64,000 nucleotides of DNA from Hyaloscypha bicolor E (taxonomy: Eukaryota > Ascomycota > Leotiomycetes > Helotiales > Hyaloscyphaceae): contig NW_020194552.1 in assembly GCF_002865645.1 (NCBI RefSeq), forward strand, positions 310,001 through 374,000, written 5' to 3'. Both the position numbers and the translations under genes were made by a program. This document shows, piece by piece, positions 24,758 through 38,735 of this stretch. Every line of letters begins with the position of its first letter. Position 1 is the stretch's first letter. The notes under the pieces are model-generated. The model ran no database searches. It was not told where the DNA came from and worked only from the letters and a program-made list of their open reading frames with translations.

Positions 24758-25558
24758 TCGATCTCTTCGACTCCTTCCTTGATTCTCTGTTGTCGAGAAG
24801 CCTTCTGCTGTCAAGGTCTCACCGATGTCCAGGACATACGGTGAAAGCACCTCTATTACATGACTACAGACGACACCTCGGTTACTTTTCCTTCTGTAAG
24901 TTTAGTCCAATGTTTCATCAGATGCGAAGCTCACCGCGAAAAGAGGAAGCTAACGTTGGCAATTCCAGAAAACTACGAGACGGACATATTTCCTCAGCTC
25001 ACTTGCCACTCGTCGCCCTCTTCCAATTCTCGGTTTCGCCCTTGTACAATTCGCGACCTTTACTTTTCGATATGATTCAGGGCATATGAGCATGTCACTC
25101 CTGGGACAAAACATGCAACGGAAGTACAGGGCCTTGATAGTTGCCTGGCGTGGGCCGGCACTAAAGAACTCTCAGCAAAGGTCAGAAACTTACGTTTGAT
25201 CTCTGCTCTGGCCCCAGGGACATAATAAACATACGTAAGATGAACTTCTACTTATCTCAGAAGATTCTGCCACTGCTTTGACTTGCGAGAAAGCAAAATG
25301 TGATTACTCGTACGTTCCTGGTAATGAATACATCGTGACGTGCCTTAAAAGCTCTCGTATTACATACCCCATGCCGCTTTCAGGCCTTGCCGTCATATTC
25401 GTTATATCTAAATCCGTCCCTATTTGGGCTTGCAACCTCTGGCTTGACTTCGACGCCATTCCCGTTCGCAGGACCATTTGAAGCGTCCCCAGTCTTCGCT
25501 TCAACTCCGGTCTTGACACCAGTTGTGCTGTTGGTATTGCCATTCAACGCGGCTTTCT
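24758..25558. other. Intergenic, no gene seen
   Basis: Lies between the F-box-like gene and the 3' end of the broken dioxygenase. Small open frames only; none recognised. Confidence 0.4.
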
Positions 25559-27021
25559 CTAACCTGGCAGCTCACTGTTCTCGACTCTCACTCTTCTGGT
25601 CGAAATATGCTGCAAATTGTCAGTCAAGGATCTTGCAACAGGAATCCGATGTCTCGCACGCTTTTCTCCAACCACAGTAGTCGTAACACCTCTCCGAGGA
25701 GCATCATAATTCCCTGGAATAACACGATGAACCGTACACCTCTGATTCTCCAAGTCAGCAACCACCTTTTCCCGTTAAGCGAGACTCAGGACACTCACAT
25801 TATCCCACATAGCAACTGAACCAACAGCCTACTTCCACCTCACATAATGATTATCGGCAGAATGAATATGAAACCTGAAGAACTGAAGCAACTTATCCGA
25901 CTCCTCTTTCTTCAGCCCCGGGAAGGAAGTTACGAATCCATTGTTCACATTCAACGCTTTTAGACCTGTGACAGGGTGGGTACGGACAGCGGGATGATGG
26001 GTGTCAATTGGTGGTCTATTGGGACCGACCTGCCAAGAATCGAGAATCGTGTCGTCTAAATTGTTAGTTATGACTGTGTTGAATGGTGGAGAAGTACACG
26101 TACATTGGAGACGAGAAGTATGGGCTGTGTGCAAGCCGTCGACGAATCTTTTCATGGCATCGGTTAAGGCGTCGCAAAGACCATACTGAGATACCCAGGC
26201 TGTGTCGGCACCTATTGTTGGGTGTTCTTCCATTCTGAGCATGGAGTATAAGGGAGCTTTGCCAATGTTAGTTTTGAGGCTTGAGGCACACAGCCCATCA
26301 CTTACGGTTGATCTCGAAAGAGGTATCGGCGTGGAAGTCTCCATTCGGCTTCAGTTCAATATTAGCCTTTGATATTCGAGCTTCTTCATGCAATAAAGCT
26401 TACCCATGGTGTATAGGCTGCTTCGGAACGGTGGTCAAGGGTACTTCCTTTGATCGTCACGTGCTATATACTGTGAGGCGACGCCTCCAACACTTAACAA
26501 TAAACACTCACGCGTTGATTCTACCACATTGTTAGTTTCGCAAGTAGAGTCAATAAGTACAAACCTTGCCTTTTGAGCTGGATGTCTGTCTAGGATACCT
26601 ATTTTCTTGTCTCAGTTTCGATGATTTCGTCGCTTCACTTCGACTCACCATAATGTTCAAAGAGCTTGACTTGCTGCTCAGTAGTTAAGTCCTGATCACG
26701 AAAGAAAACAACTCCTCTCTCATTAGCCAAAGCTGCAAGTTCATCCAATTGCTTCTCATCGAGCTGCGATAACTGTGCCCCTTCCAAGACGGTCCCAATT
26801 GATTCGGTTAAGTCAACGGGCTTCGCTACCGAGAATAGTGCTATCTTTTCCGGATCCGCGAAGAATGCTCGATCTTTGGGAGGTGTTATCTCTTTTCGGA
26901 GGAGTTCGTCGGGAACATGGTCTTTGATGTTTGGGTTGAAGTGAGGGTGCATGACGATGGGGAATCCCGAGCCTGGCGAGATGTTTTGGTAGGCTGCGAG
27001 GTTTGACTTCTTGGTCGGCAT
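25559..27021 (-). pseudogene. TauD/TfdA-like 2-oxoglutarate dioxygenase, disrupted
   Basis: Eight exons can be followed in phase: 26649..27021, 26565..26598, 26512..26520 (9 nt), 26404..26470, 26306..26348, 26104..26256, 25799..26055 and 25559..25741. The product would be a taurine-dioxygenase-like Fe(II)/2-oxoglutarate enzyme (about 370 aa). Visible motifs: HYGILDRHPAQ, iron ligands HAD in DFHADTSFEINP, a distal His in CTVHRVIPGNYD, and an Arg in DAPRRG. Exon 7 contains an in-frame TAG (25829..25831) after RWK and before AVGSVAMWDN, where the family usually has Trp. A second in-frame TAG (26464..26466) appears in exon 4 if the acceptor is placed at 26471; this depends on the splice model. 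Everything else is well preserved, so loss is recent, or the TAG is a sequencing error or an allele. Confidence 0.8.
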
Positions 27022-27917
27022 GTTGGCAGTTGGAAATATTGAGAATTGATATGAGAGGCCTTGTGCTTTGTTTTTAGTAATACGTAGGAGAGTTCGAAAC
27101 CAGTTGGGGGTAGCGATGTAAATAATATGCTTATCACGTGGGCAGTGGGGGCTTGCAGATGGTGTGATATGCCTCAAGGAAGTCGCAATTCTCTTCTCCT
27201 CTCAGATTTGTATTCAACCGAACCTAGTCTACGGATATCGGCACCGAGACCGTCCAGGATCCAATTAGATGCCATTCAGGTTTTGGAGTTCTGCAAACCT
27301 CCTGCATCCAACTGGCCATCGTGCTGGACCTCTCCTGAGGGATGGCGGTCTATTTTGACGGCATTCTAGCAGTCGAAATATTGGTCTGCAACCACTGATA
27401 ATAGAGAACCCCCCAGAGACCACCAATGGTGTAGCAGTTCCTCGGGAAAGAGCCAAAGGTTGGTGGCCGGTCGCTGGGCGTGCGGAGGCCAATGATGACG
27501 CTGAAAATGGCTAGGATATCATAGGTCCACCCTCAGCGGATTGCGTGTAGGAAGCTAAAAGCTGAAGAGAAGTTGTTGCGCTCGTGGTTGGGAGAAGAAT
27601 GGGCTGTCGGTGCCGTATCTTACGAGGAGGGCAGTCACTAAATCAGTAAAGAAGTAATTCCAGGAGATTGTGAAGCAGTTCGCGGATCCAGTGGCCTTTA
27701 GGGCAGAATTTGGGAACTGGAGTGAGCGTGCTTTCGCATTGGATATTTAAGCCGATTCTTCTGTTCTTTTAGCACTGCTATAGAGTTTCAAGGGAGGGCC
27801 CATCTTACCTCAGATTGAGGGATTACCAGCTCAACATTTCAACTTCACCCATGATCCAGATGGCCCGTTAACTCCACCGGATTTCCTTCTAGTATCATTC
27901 TTCTTCCCAGCATCATC

Positions 27918-27982
27918 AACCAACCAACCAAACAAACAAACAAACAAACAAACAAACAAACAAACAAACAAACAAACAAACA
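27918..27982 (+). repeat. (CAAA)n microsatellite
   Basis: About three CAAC/CCAA units followed by about thirteen uninterrupted CAAA units. Likely polymorphic in length. Confidence 0.95.
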
Positions 27983-29205
27983 GAAATCACACTCTGGGTC
28001 ATGAATTACAGTGAAGTCTATCCATCGGAAAAGAACCATGAAGCATTATATTGCATGCGTGTATGCGATAACGTTGGTTTGACTTCCCCAAAGCGAGGTA
28101 GGAAACGATTTGAGCAAGACAGCGCCGGCAGCTAGACGAACCTTACCTGCTGGGAACAGGATTAAGAAGATACACATTAACTAAGACTTTCGTAAGCAGG
28201 TATCAAACTTACCAGCATTGTAGGCCAGATCCATAATGGTGGAGGAAGAAGCGCTCGATGTTCTACGGAGCGAAATGCAGGTTCAATCGTCCTTGCAATC
28301 AAGGGTTGTTGGAATGAAAACTGATGAGAAAGTCAAGAAGTGGAAAGAAACTTCGCTCGTGGAGAGGTTTGGGTTTATGTTGGGATTGCTAAACGATAAA
28401 TAGTTCTGGCGAATCCTTGTTGGTCACAGAGCCATAGAGAATCCATCCCGTCAGCTTTCGTTTGTACCCCTGGCAACCCATTAGGGCTTGGAGGGGCGTG
28501 GCGCCCGAATGAAAGATAATTAAATTCTAAGGGGTTTGAATTGGCCTCAAAGCGGTCAGAAATCAGTACGATGGTGTCCGTGGTTAACATATTGCTTGCC
28601 GAGTTTGTCGTGAGAGGTTGCCGCTTATGCCTTTCTTGGACTTCCCAGGGGAGAAGTATAGGGGGGGCTCTCGGTTAGAATCAACATCACGTGATTAAAA
28701 CACGAACCCCCACGATTCCATGGGAACTCTGAGGGAACGAGAAGAATGGCTGGGGCTTTTTGTGACATTATTAGTAATAATTGGGATGTGGTATGTGAGG
28801 AGCTATAGAATTTGAATGCTAGTCCGAGTATTTGAAGCATACAGAATTATTTCCTCTCAATAATGTCAAGACGATCTTCCCGAGAGGTGAGTCAGGCATT
28901 GTTATCTGTTGATCCGCAGGTCGCCATGTAGATGCCACGGATCGCGGTTTCAAGGATGTATAGCATTGATTTGGCTCCACTTTCATCCCCTCGGCAAGTA
29001 CCGAAAAGTCCGTCACGAATCTGATACACACCCGCACAGGGTGACCGCAATCCACCGATGTGGTTTTTCAGAAAGATGCGAAGTAATTACAAGTTGAAGT
29101 ATTTCTTGATGTAACAAGGAGTGGTGGAGTCAGTGTGCCAAATGAATAGAGTAAAATAGAATAATGGCCGTTACTCTTATTTTATTAAAGCATAAACCCC
29201 GTTAC

Positions 29206-29248
29206 TCAAGTTATTCGTGAATATTCATGAACATCTTGAATAACTTGA
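29206..29248. repeat. Short palindromic element with 11-bp perfect arms
   Basis: TCAAGTTATTC (29206..29216) pairs exactly with GAATAACTTGA (29238..29248). The 21-nt spacer contains GTGAATATTCATGAA. A similar element with centre ATGAATATTCGTGAATATT lies at 41529..41577. Confidence 0.8.
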
Positions 29249-29407
29249 ATAATCCTTTGACGCACTGGGTGGAGTATAACAAGCAACCAAGGGCGACAAT
29301 ATACAGAAAAATGCCAACTAACATCAGCCGGCTAACTTGTTCGCCAAGACAAGTATTGCGTTTCGTCATGGTCCAAGACGCCTCAATTAGCCTGCATGTC
29401 CCCGTAT

Positions 29408-30466
29408 TCAATTGCAACACCTTTTGTTGCTGTTGTATCGTTCTCTCTCTCTCGTACAATTTATGTTCTTCTCACGTTTGACTGTTTCCCGAAGCAGCCC
29501 TTCCGCGACTCTCGCTAGGAGATAGGACTCTTGTGACGCGAAGAAAATCCAAGAACAGTTTGAGTCCCTTCCTATGACAGTCGCCGTCTGAATGCTGCCT
29601 TCGTAATTGTTGACCCGATCAAATATCGCCTTGGAAACCTTTGCGAGCTCGAAGTCGAACGTTGCCATCATGAGGGTAGAATCGTCGGTTGGAGGGCTAG
29701 TGACCAAAGAGAAAGTGTTGCTTTTCGACCCCAATTCGATGTGTTCAACCTGAAGAGCGACTTCATTCAACACGATTGTGAGATGCTTGAGACTTGGAAA
29801 TGCAGATTGTCCAAACGCTTTCTGCAGAATCAACACTGTCGTCCACTCACGAGATGCGATTGCCAATGACTTTAGGCCGGCCACCTTCAAACCAAAGTTG
29901 TTGCCTCTGAGGAATTCATTGAAGGCATTTGGGTCGAAATAGAGGATATCCCTCTCCAAGCCAATGTATCCGTGTTGTACCAATCCCTTCGTGGGATCCA
30001 GATTCGATGGACGAAAGTCCGACAAAGTAATCGCTGAGTTGCTATAATTCTGACGAAAGACGCGTGATGACTCCTTGCAAACATCCAGGAGGACCATGGA
30101 GAATAACGCATCTTTGCTGAAACATTCTACGTGGACCTCCTTTTTGTTCCAGAATTTGAGCTCCACGAGGCGGGGTCTGGGTAGAGCCAGCTCCCATATC
30201 TTGAGACGAAGTTCGGCAGGGAGATCTGGGAAGACCGTAAAGGTATATGGGAGACCTGGCCTTGAGCGTCGTTGGAGACAGTGGTAGGTTCGATCGACGT
30301 GGTGTTCGAAGAGGTCGCTGCAGCATCGCCTTGGATGGCGGAGACTGCTTATATCAGCACGATGCAAGAGAAATATGATATGCGCAAGCATCTTACGTGT
30401 GGCCAAAGCAAAATCACCAAACCAGCCATGCTCCTCCCCCGCCTTGTTGTTGATGTTGTCGTCCAT
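29408..30466 (-). CDS. 2EXR-domain protein, function unknown
   Basis: A single open exon of 352 aa. The diagnostic motif FPDLPAELRLKIWELALPRP (about 90-109) is the 2EXR signature found in large fungal families of unknown role, often expanded near variable regions. The following 200 residues show the usual pattern, including ILYFDP. The tail after about residue 330 is Lys/Arg/Asn-rich. The N-terminal 70 residues look unlike protein in part and contain a good donor (GTAAGA) and acceptor (AAGCAG), but splicing them breaks the frame to the 2EXR motif, so I kept one exon. The true start may be internal. A short palindrome lies about 160 bp downstream. Confidence 0.7.
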   Translation of the reverse strand: MDDNINNKAGEEHGWFGDFALATRKMLAHIIFLLHRADISSLRHPRRCCSDLFEHHVDRTYHCLQRRSRPGLPYTFTVFPDLPAELRLKIWELALPRPRLVELKFWNKKEVHVECFSKDALFSMVLLDVCKESSRVFRQNYSNSAITLSDFRPSNLDPTKGLVQHGYIGLERDILYFDPNAFNEFLRGNNFGLKVAGLKSLAIASREWTTVLILQKAFGQSAFPSLKHLTIVLNEVALQVEHIELGSKSNTFSLVTSPPTDDSTLMMATFDFELAKVSKAIFDRVNNYEGSIQTATVIGRDSNCSWIFFASQESYLLARVAEGLLRETVKREKNINCTRERERYNSNKRCCN

Positions 30467-32198
30467 CGCGATTTGATGTCTGGTGGATACTTCGACTGAG
30501 ATTCAAAGGTGTTGATGCAGAATGATTCTAAAGGATGCCGAGGCTTCCCTTCAGCTTCAATTGGTGAAGATGGTTGTTGCAGCCCCTCTGGTTGATGATT
30601 GAAGGAGTTGGGGTGAATGTTAGGAGAGGAACTCGAAAGCGAGTCTGGATGTCAACACGGAAGTCGCGGCCAAGGTCATGTGGTTCTGGACCTCCCCCCC
30701 TTTTACCACAACATGAGGTTGTAATGCAACAAACCCACGATTTGCAGCAACTTTTGAATTTTGGAATACGAATATCTTGGGAGGAAAGTGACTAGTTGAG
30801 TGATGCCTTATGTCTCCAGAGCCTTCGCACTTTCCACAAATTCGGCACCCACCCGACACACGTCAATCAATTATTGACAGAGTAGATAGGATCCCTTCAA
30901 ATCAGACTTCTCACATATTCCCATAAAGCTCATACGCCATCATCTCTCTTTCTCTTTTGGGTTCCAGATGCCGCATCAATTCTGAAGTGCAGCTATTGTA
31001 TGAATCTGATAAAGACAGCATCCGCCCGAACACCTACCTTTACTTCTCTTCTTATTGCCTCACTCGGACAATTTCTGAAGGTAGTGGAGGAGCTTCCTAG
31101 TGAAGGTGAGCTTCCCGTTTCTATGGCACCGGGACATTGACCTTTATCTCCTCGCACTGAGTCAAGTTCTTAGTAGAAGTCAACACTCATTTCTGCTGCA
31201 GAGCTCCTGTATGACTAAGTACAACTTGATGGGCCCCTCTAATGTGCAGCGCAAAGAATTTTGAGGCTCTGCTCTAACCCATCTCAGACTTCAGTCTTCC
31301 TCAAGAAATGTCCATCACACCCAACAAGATATGCCTCAACTCCACCATGGATAACCAAAGTCATCCCTCCTCAGATACTCGGGGAATGTCCTCGAAGATT
31401 TTTGAATAAGTAACTACCTTGCCATCCAAATAGCACAGAACCCGGCCATCTAGTTGCTCCGCTACACACCGGCCTACTTACTTCGGAGATGGTTCTACTT
31501 CGGGCATGTACAAAGTAGGTGTGATATTAGACGGAAAGCGCCAATGGGCCATGTCGCCCTGATTCAGAGGCGGTCAAGGTGCTCATGTTCACAGAACAAA
31601 ACGGAACCACTGGAGGTGCGATTAGACTCTGATTTTGTGGTAGCTCAACACAAACTTATCCTTTTTCTTGGTAAAGTTGGTTGATAAGTCTTGTTGCATA
31701 AACCCAAGCGAACCAGACCTGGGAGTCTGGGGCTAGTAGTCTCGAGGTAATAATGCCTTTCGCCATTTTATTTATATCAAATCAAGTTTGGAGCATGGCA
31801 TGGGGCGGCAGAGCTCCAAACTTAAGTATAAGCTGAAAAGCGAAGATTGCCTCCTTTCATTGGCTTCATGTTGTTTGTTAACATTATTCGCTTGCTCTTT
31901 CAACGACGGTAGAGGCAGACCGCAAGTGGCTGTCACAGTCATAGGACAAAGACATGTAGGAAGATATATCAAAAAGCAAGAGCTGATGGGCGCAGGAATG
32001 AATAGCTATCAAATTGCTCGCAATGTCCCCTTGACGGAATCAGCCGCTCTCGTTGAAAACGGAGATCAGGCAAACTTGCCGACAGCAAGCGTGATTTTCT
32101 GGTCAGGCAAGGAGCAGAGAGAAAGGCGGAAACCAGCGAGGAGGAAAACGTCATTGTATTAAGTATCCCATCCGAGACTCCGCCCTCCAAGGATATTC
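30467..32198. other. Intergenic, no gene seen
   Basis: Open frames are short and unrecognised, including 31788..32162 (plus, 124 codons), which overlaps the probable 3' UTR of DPM1. Confidence 0.4.
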
Positions 32199-34456
<2,258 letters not shown>

Positions 34457-35331
34457 ATGTCTTCCACCAAAGCCGCAAGGCATCAAGATCAGCGAGGACA
34501 GACGGCAGCTAAATGTCCACAGAATGCCAATGGCAGGAATAGCCATCCGCAAGGAACAGCCCCTGCTGCGCGCCAACTACCCGGAGAGTCCGATGTCAAC
34601 ACACTCTTCGTTCCAATTCCAAAGCGAAAGAAGAAGAAGAATCCACTTGACTTCTCGTAAGTCCACCACACCAAGTAATATTATTGACTAACAAAAGAAT
34701 TAGAAAGCCCAACCCTGAATTCGTCAATATCTTCATAGGTTCTTTCAACTCCCAGCCGTTCAAGATCCATCTGGATGTCATCATAGCCTACTCACCATAC
34801 TTTAAAACCGCTTTCACAAACAACGAATTCGAAGAGGGTAGAACGAAGAGCATGAGACTCAAAGATGTCGATGAGAAGGTCTTCGGTATCTTCAACAACT
34901 GGCTCTACAAACCGGATTGTCTTCGTGCGGAGGACGCCACAGAGCTGGGATTGCTGAAAGTTGCCGAGCTCTGGACTGCTGCTGGTAAATGGAGGATCCC
35001 TTGCCTGCAAAACCAATGCATGAGCCTTCTCGTGAGGGTGATCATCAAAGATCCGAAGCCTCCGACGCAAACCAGTGACAACGTCCTCCACCAGTTCCTT
35101 GTCCATGCTTACTCGGCTAAGGAAGAGACGCAATTGAAGAAGTTGGCTGTGCAGAAGATGATTCGGGTCCTGCCTTCTGTGATCTCATTGAAGGATTGGG
35201 CTGCTGAATTCCCTAATGGCTTGATGGTTGATATCTCTGAGGCGCTGATGAAGCATCATCGGTCCCTCCCAGGTGGCTTGAGGAATCCTCCGTTTGTGGT
35301 CAAAGATTACATGTTGCCTGAGGAGGAGTGA
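34457..35331 (+). CDS. BTB/POZ domain protein, copy 1 (intact)
   Basis: Predicted join(34457..34656,34704..35331), 275 aa. The 47-bp intron has GTAAGT, a GACTAAC branch site and TTAG. A basic, Gln-rich N-terminus (including KRKKKK near 58-63, a possible nuclear signal) precedes a BTB fold: FKIHLDVIIAYSPYFKTAF, then MRLKDVDEKVFGIFNNWLY, then a helical C-terminal part. Members of this fungal expansion have BTB plus a short helical tail only and may bind cullin-3 or dimerise; the substrate is unknown. The layout (intron just before the BTB fold, conserved VD..VFG..NWLY) matches the three other BTB copies further right, making this one member of a local family. Confidence 0.88.
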
Positions 35332-36851
35332 AACCAAGCTGAGCTCGACGACGAATATAGTCGTGAGGCAAGGTAGCTGAAGGTTGGGAAAATATCTGGG
35401 TTTGAAAGCAACTCTTTTCAGAACTTATATTGCGGTGTGTTTTCGGCTTCTGCTGCTTAGAACCCGGTATCGATCTTTTAAAATGGTCATCGTTTCAAAA
35501 TCTGGCAGATGCCTTTTCTTTACAGAACATGTATTCAACATCCATACCTTCAAATCAAGTTTCTAATTCATTTGGTGCAGATTGAATCCCGCCGAATTTA
35601 CTTAGACTGGCTCAATGCCTGGGCGTATTCTCAACTCCAAAGCGGTTTCAACCGTCTGGCTCGTGGTCAAGTTGATACTTATACTCTCTAGAGGTGTTTA
35701 AGTATCTTGTTGATGAGCATTGCCATTTGAATCTTCGGCTCTCATTTACATGTTGATCTGTGACGTCGGTAGAAGGAGATTTGCACTCCATTTGAAAGAG
35801 GGAAGGCAAGAAGCCGGGGAGAGATGGAAATGGGAAGTGCTGTCAATGACTATTTCTAGCACTCTTTGGCTGCCCTCTTGTGACCATCGTCGCTGCTTCA
35901 GTTCATCAAGAACACAAAGTCTTATTTGGCATCCCTGACCGTCTTCTGAGATAGAGGGAGCCCGTACTCTTCCACGAAGTCGCAGCCAAGGTATCTCCCA
36001 CCTCCCACAGCCAATAGTTTAGACTGCTCCCACCATTGTATTCCTCGGTGCGCGGTAACAGTAGAAAGCCGAAAATTCGTGCTTGGTTGCTCTATGCCGA
36101 ACTCCCAGTATCTTTCCTCTGCATTGTCATCGGCAGCAGGCAATTCTTCGTAAAAATAAAAAAAAGTCCCGTTTGGAATACTCTCAATGATCTACTACGT
36201 AGATAACGGCATAAAGTGACGGGAATACGGGGCATACGGGCAGGTTCAAGGCTGCGAAGGCACTAATATACGTGATCTAAAGGATTCTACCCGCTAGAAA
36301 GGCCTATAGCTATAGGCCTTACCCCCTAATTTAAGGCTGCGAGATATTTATAAGGGGTACTATACCTTTTAAGATTTGTCCCCTATACTTATAAGGGTAA
36401 CTTCGATAAAGATCCCTATAAAAGCTTCCCTTATAGCTTCCGGGCGCTGCAGTTGCCCTGCTAGCAATATTATAACCCTTAAAGATTTTCTATAACCTTG
36501 CCTAACGTATATTCTTAATTTTTAATATCAACGCGATAGAGCCAGGCACGGAAGTTAAGTACCAAGGGCGTGCAACTTAGCCTGCTTATGTACGTGAGTA
36601 TAGCTCCTTATAAGCAAGCTACGGTACACGTGAATACATCTCCCTGTAAGCAAGCTGCCTAGTATCGGTAGAGACAAGGTTAAGAGCTCCCAGTATTAGG
36701 CCACCGTCTAGTTATGTTCTACACGCGGTTCCCTCTAGGCGATCCTGCGATGTCCATCTAGGCTCCTTGACCTTGAGGGGACAGCGGTGCGCCCTTTTCC
36801 AATTAGTTGCCCTGGTAGTCATACACGGCAGAAATGTCACTTAAGTCAACT
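35332..36851. other. Intergenic with an AT-rich, palindrome-containing block
   Basis: From about 36150 the composition changes: TATA, CTATAAG and CCCTTATA words dominate to about 36530. This is unlike the neighbouring gene DNA and looks like an old repeat altered by C-to-T change. A 22-bp perfect palindrome sits inside. Between 36560 and 36670 there are two approximate repeats (TAAGCAAGCTACGGTACACGTG and TAAGCAAGCTGCC). No protein or RNA gene was identified. Confidence 0.5.
36299..36320. repeat. 22-bp perfect palindrome
   Basis: Two copies of AAGGCCTATAG face each other with no spacer. It lies in the AT-rich block. Confidence 0.9.
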
Positions 36852-38735
36852 TTAACTTAATAATTTGCTCTGCCTCTCTAAAAACAAGACTTTAGGCCGA
36901 TCCTCCTCAAAAGTTAAGTCTTTCTCCGACATGGAAATCTTCAAATCTATCGGTCCCTCTCGCAAAAACCCTCTGCTGCCTCCCTCCTCTTCAAGGGTAT
37001 CAGGTTGTGTTAGCACATGTTCATACCATAGGTGCAGATTGTATGACTTCTTGAGCGCTTGCACCATCATTACTTCCACAGAACACCAAGCGCGCGAATG
37101 GTACTTGTCGTCGACGAGGCTGATGACAGCGTTGCATTGTGCAATGATCATTGGCAGGGCGGAAACGCCCTATATCGGGTCATCTTGATCGACGCATGCA
37201 TAATCCTAAAAAGAGAGAAAAATGTGTGTTAGTGAAGAGAACCTATGGAATCATCTCAGTTTTGGACCCACCATCCAGATGCCTAGTCTCTCTCGATCTA
37301 CGTAGGGATGAAGGCCCAGAAATTCCTCGGTTGCTTGAATCATGCGTCGATATTGTGTATTTTTGTCGTCGTCTGGTGATGTTGCCCCCTGGTCGTGATT
37401 GATCCATCTGTACGAAAAGAAAATCACAAACTCGGCTGCAATATCCGGATGCGTCGTGAGTGATTCGGCCATGCATCTCTGTACCAAGCCGTCGCTGGAT
37501 CGTGGAAGCTTACCACACAAGCAAAAGTCGGAGTAGCTCATGAATTTAAACCCATCAAACATCCGGTTCTTACTTTCATCTTCAGCTAGCGCATCAGCGT
37601 AAACAACCCGCAGAATCCGTAATCTGTCGCCGCCACGGCCTCCAAGTAGCACAGGTCGCAACTTCTCTTGGAAAAGCTCACGGTAGCCTTTTCGAAGTCT
37701 TGCTTCCGCTCGTAGTTCGATGAGCTTGTTCTCTGCGGCTCGATAGAGCCCCCGTCGGAGTCCTTCAAGCACAATCTCCTCCGCCACCGCATCGCCGGCG
37801 AATACGGCGTAATCTAGCGCCGTGTAGCCTTGCTCGTCAATTAGATCCATGTCTGCACCAACCTCCGCCAGTTCTCGCAAATACTGTCGGTTCTCTTCCG
37901 AGGGCTCTTTGCACAACGCAATGGCTGGCGAGCAGGTTTCATGTTGATTAAACTGCTCCAGTGCTTGTCTCAGCTGCCCATCCCGCATTAACGCCCGCCC
38001 GTAGAAGAAACGTGATAGTGCAAGCACGGTAGAATCTCCTAAGCTATAGGAATTGGCAAGATTCAATCCTTCTAATGCTGTAGCAATAGCCTCCCTGATA
38101 TTGCCATTGGCAGTGTAGCAGAGCGAGAGCCGAGCCAAGCCGATGGTCTCCCAAGCAGCAACTTGTTTACAGCGGCGAGTTCTTGTGCTTGGGTCTGCAC
38201 ACGAAGATGTGTCATCATGCTCTTTAATGCGTCGTGCAATTTGAACGCGCTCCGTCAACTGGGCTATCGCCAACTTTAACAGTGTTTCGTCATGACCCTT
38301 CATCAGTGAGAGCTGATAGTTGACCATTCCCATATTACCGACCGCGCGACACATTGCTCTTTCAAATTTGAGCTGTTTTGCGGTCTCATACTGAATTTCG
38401 AAAGTACGCTTCGCATCCTCGAAACGGTCCATATGACGGTATACTATGCCAAGCTCGCCACTTGTGGAGACACGCTCCAGGCTTGGTCCCACCTCGGAAA
38501 GTGCCCCTTCCAAGATGTCCTTTGCCTGTTCATACCTCCCAAATAGTCTGTTTGTATATCCAAGCATGCCGAGGACCTGATGTCTATAGCTGGTTGCATT
38601 CGGGGAATCTTCAACTGACGGGCACAGCGCCAGTGCACTATTAAATGCCCTCAACGCGTACTCCAGCTCGGCATGGGCGATATGTTGCTTTCCTTGGGTC
38701 ATGAATATCTCCCATGAAAGGGCGAAGTCAGCCAT
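36852..38735 (-). pseudogene. TPR-ankyrin protein with a C-terminal TIR-like domain, interrupted by TAG
   Basis: Complement(join(36852..37205,37272..38735)), 605 codons if the stop is ignored. The N-terminal 300 residues form TPR-like helical repeats (ALRAFNSALALCPS, TNRLFGRYEQAKDILEGAL). An ankyrin-like unit follows (VGADMDLIDEQGYTALDYAV), then a helical linker. The C-terminus has a TIR-like pattern: FVIFFSYRWI (about 436-445), W-x-D across the intron (GIWM/DYACVDQD), QCNAVISLVDDKY and RAWCSVEV. The Glu of WCSVE occupies the position of the catalytic Glu in NAD-cleaving TIR domains. An in-frame TAG (37170..37172) falls 12 codons into exon 2, while the remaining 105 codons are well preserved. 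Skipping to the AG of that TAG as acceptor would restore the frame but delete the DYACVDQD strand. Truncated gene, recent pseudogene or allele. Confidence 0.75.

Larger units (their letters stand above)
27022..29407. other. Intergenic with a microsatellite, no gene seen
   Basis: No recognisable protein. Holds a long (CAAA)n tract and, near its right end, a short inverted repeat. Confidence 0.45.

Noticed and set aside
29408..29470. Arg/Glu repeat tail of the 2EXR protein as a functional domain
   Set aside because: It is translation of a GA/CT dinucleotide run (CTCTCTCTCTC) near the stop codon and probably just low complexity.
30310..30420. 52-bp intron near the start of the 2EXR gene (GTAAGA..AAGCAG)
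   Set aside because: It gives a plausible disordered Ser/Thr/Ala stretch but leaves the 2EXR motif out of frame, and a second compensating intron was not found.
36530..36650. 5S rRNA-like or tRNA-like sequence in the AT-rich block
   Set aside because: Words such as GGCACGGAAGTTAAG look suggestive, but no internal promoter boxes or cloverleaf/5S fold could be assembled.
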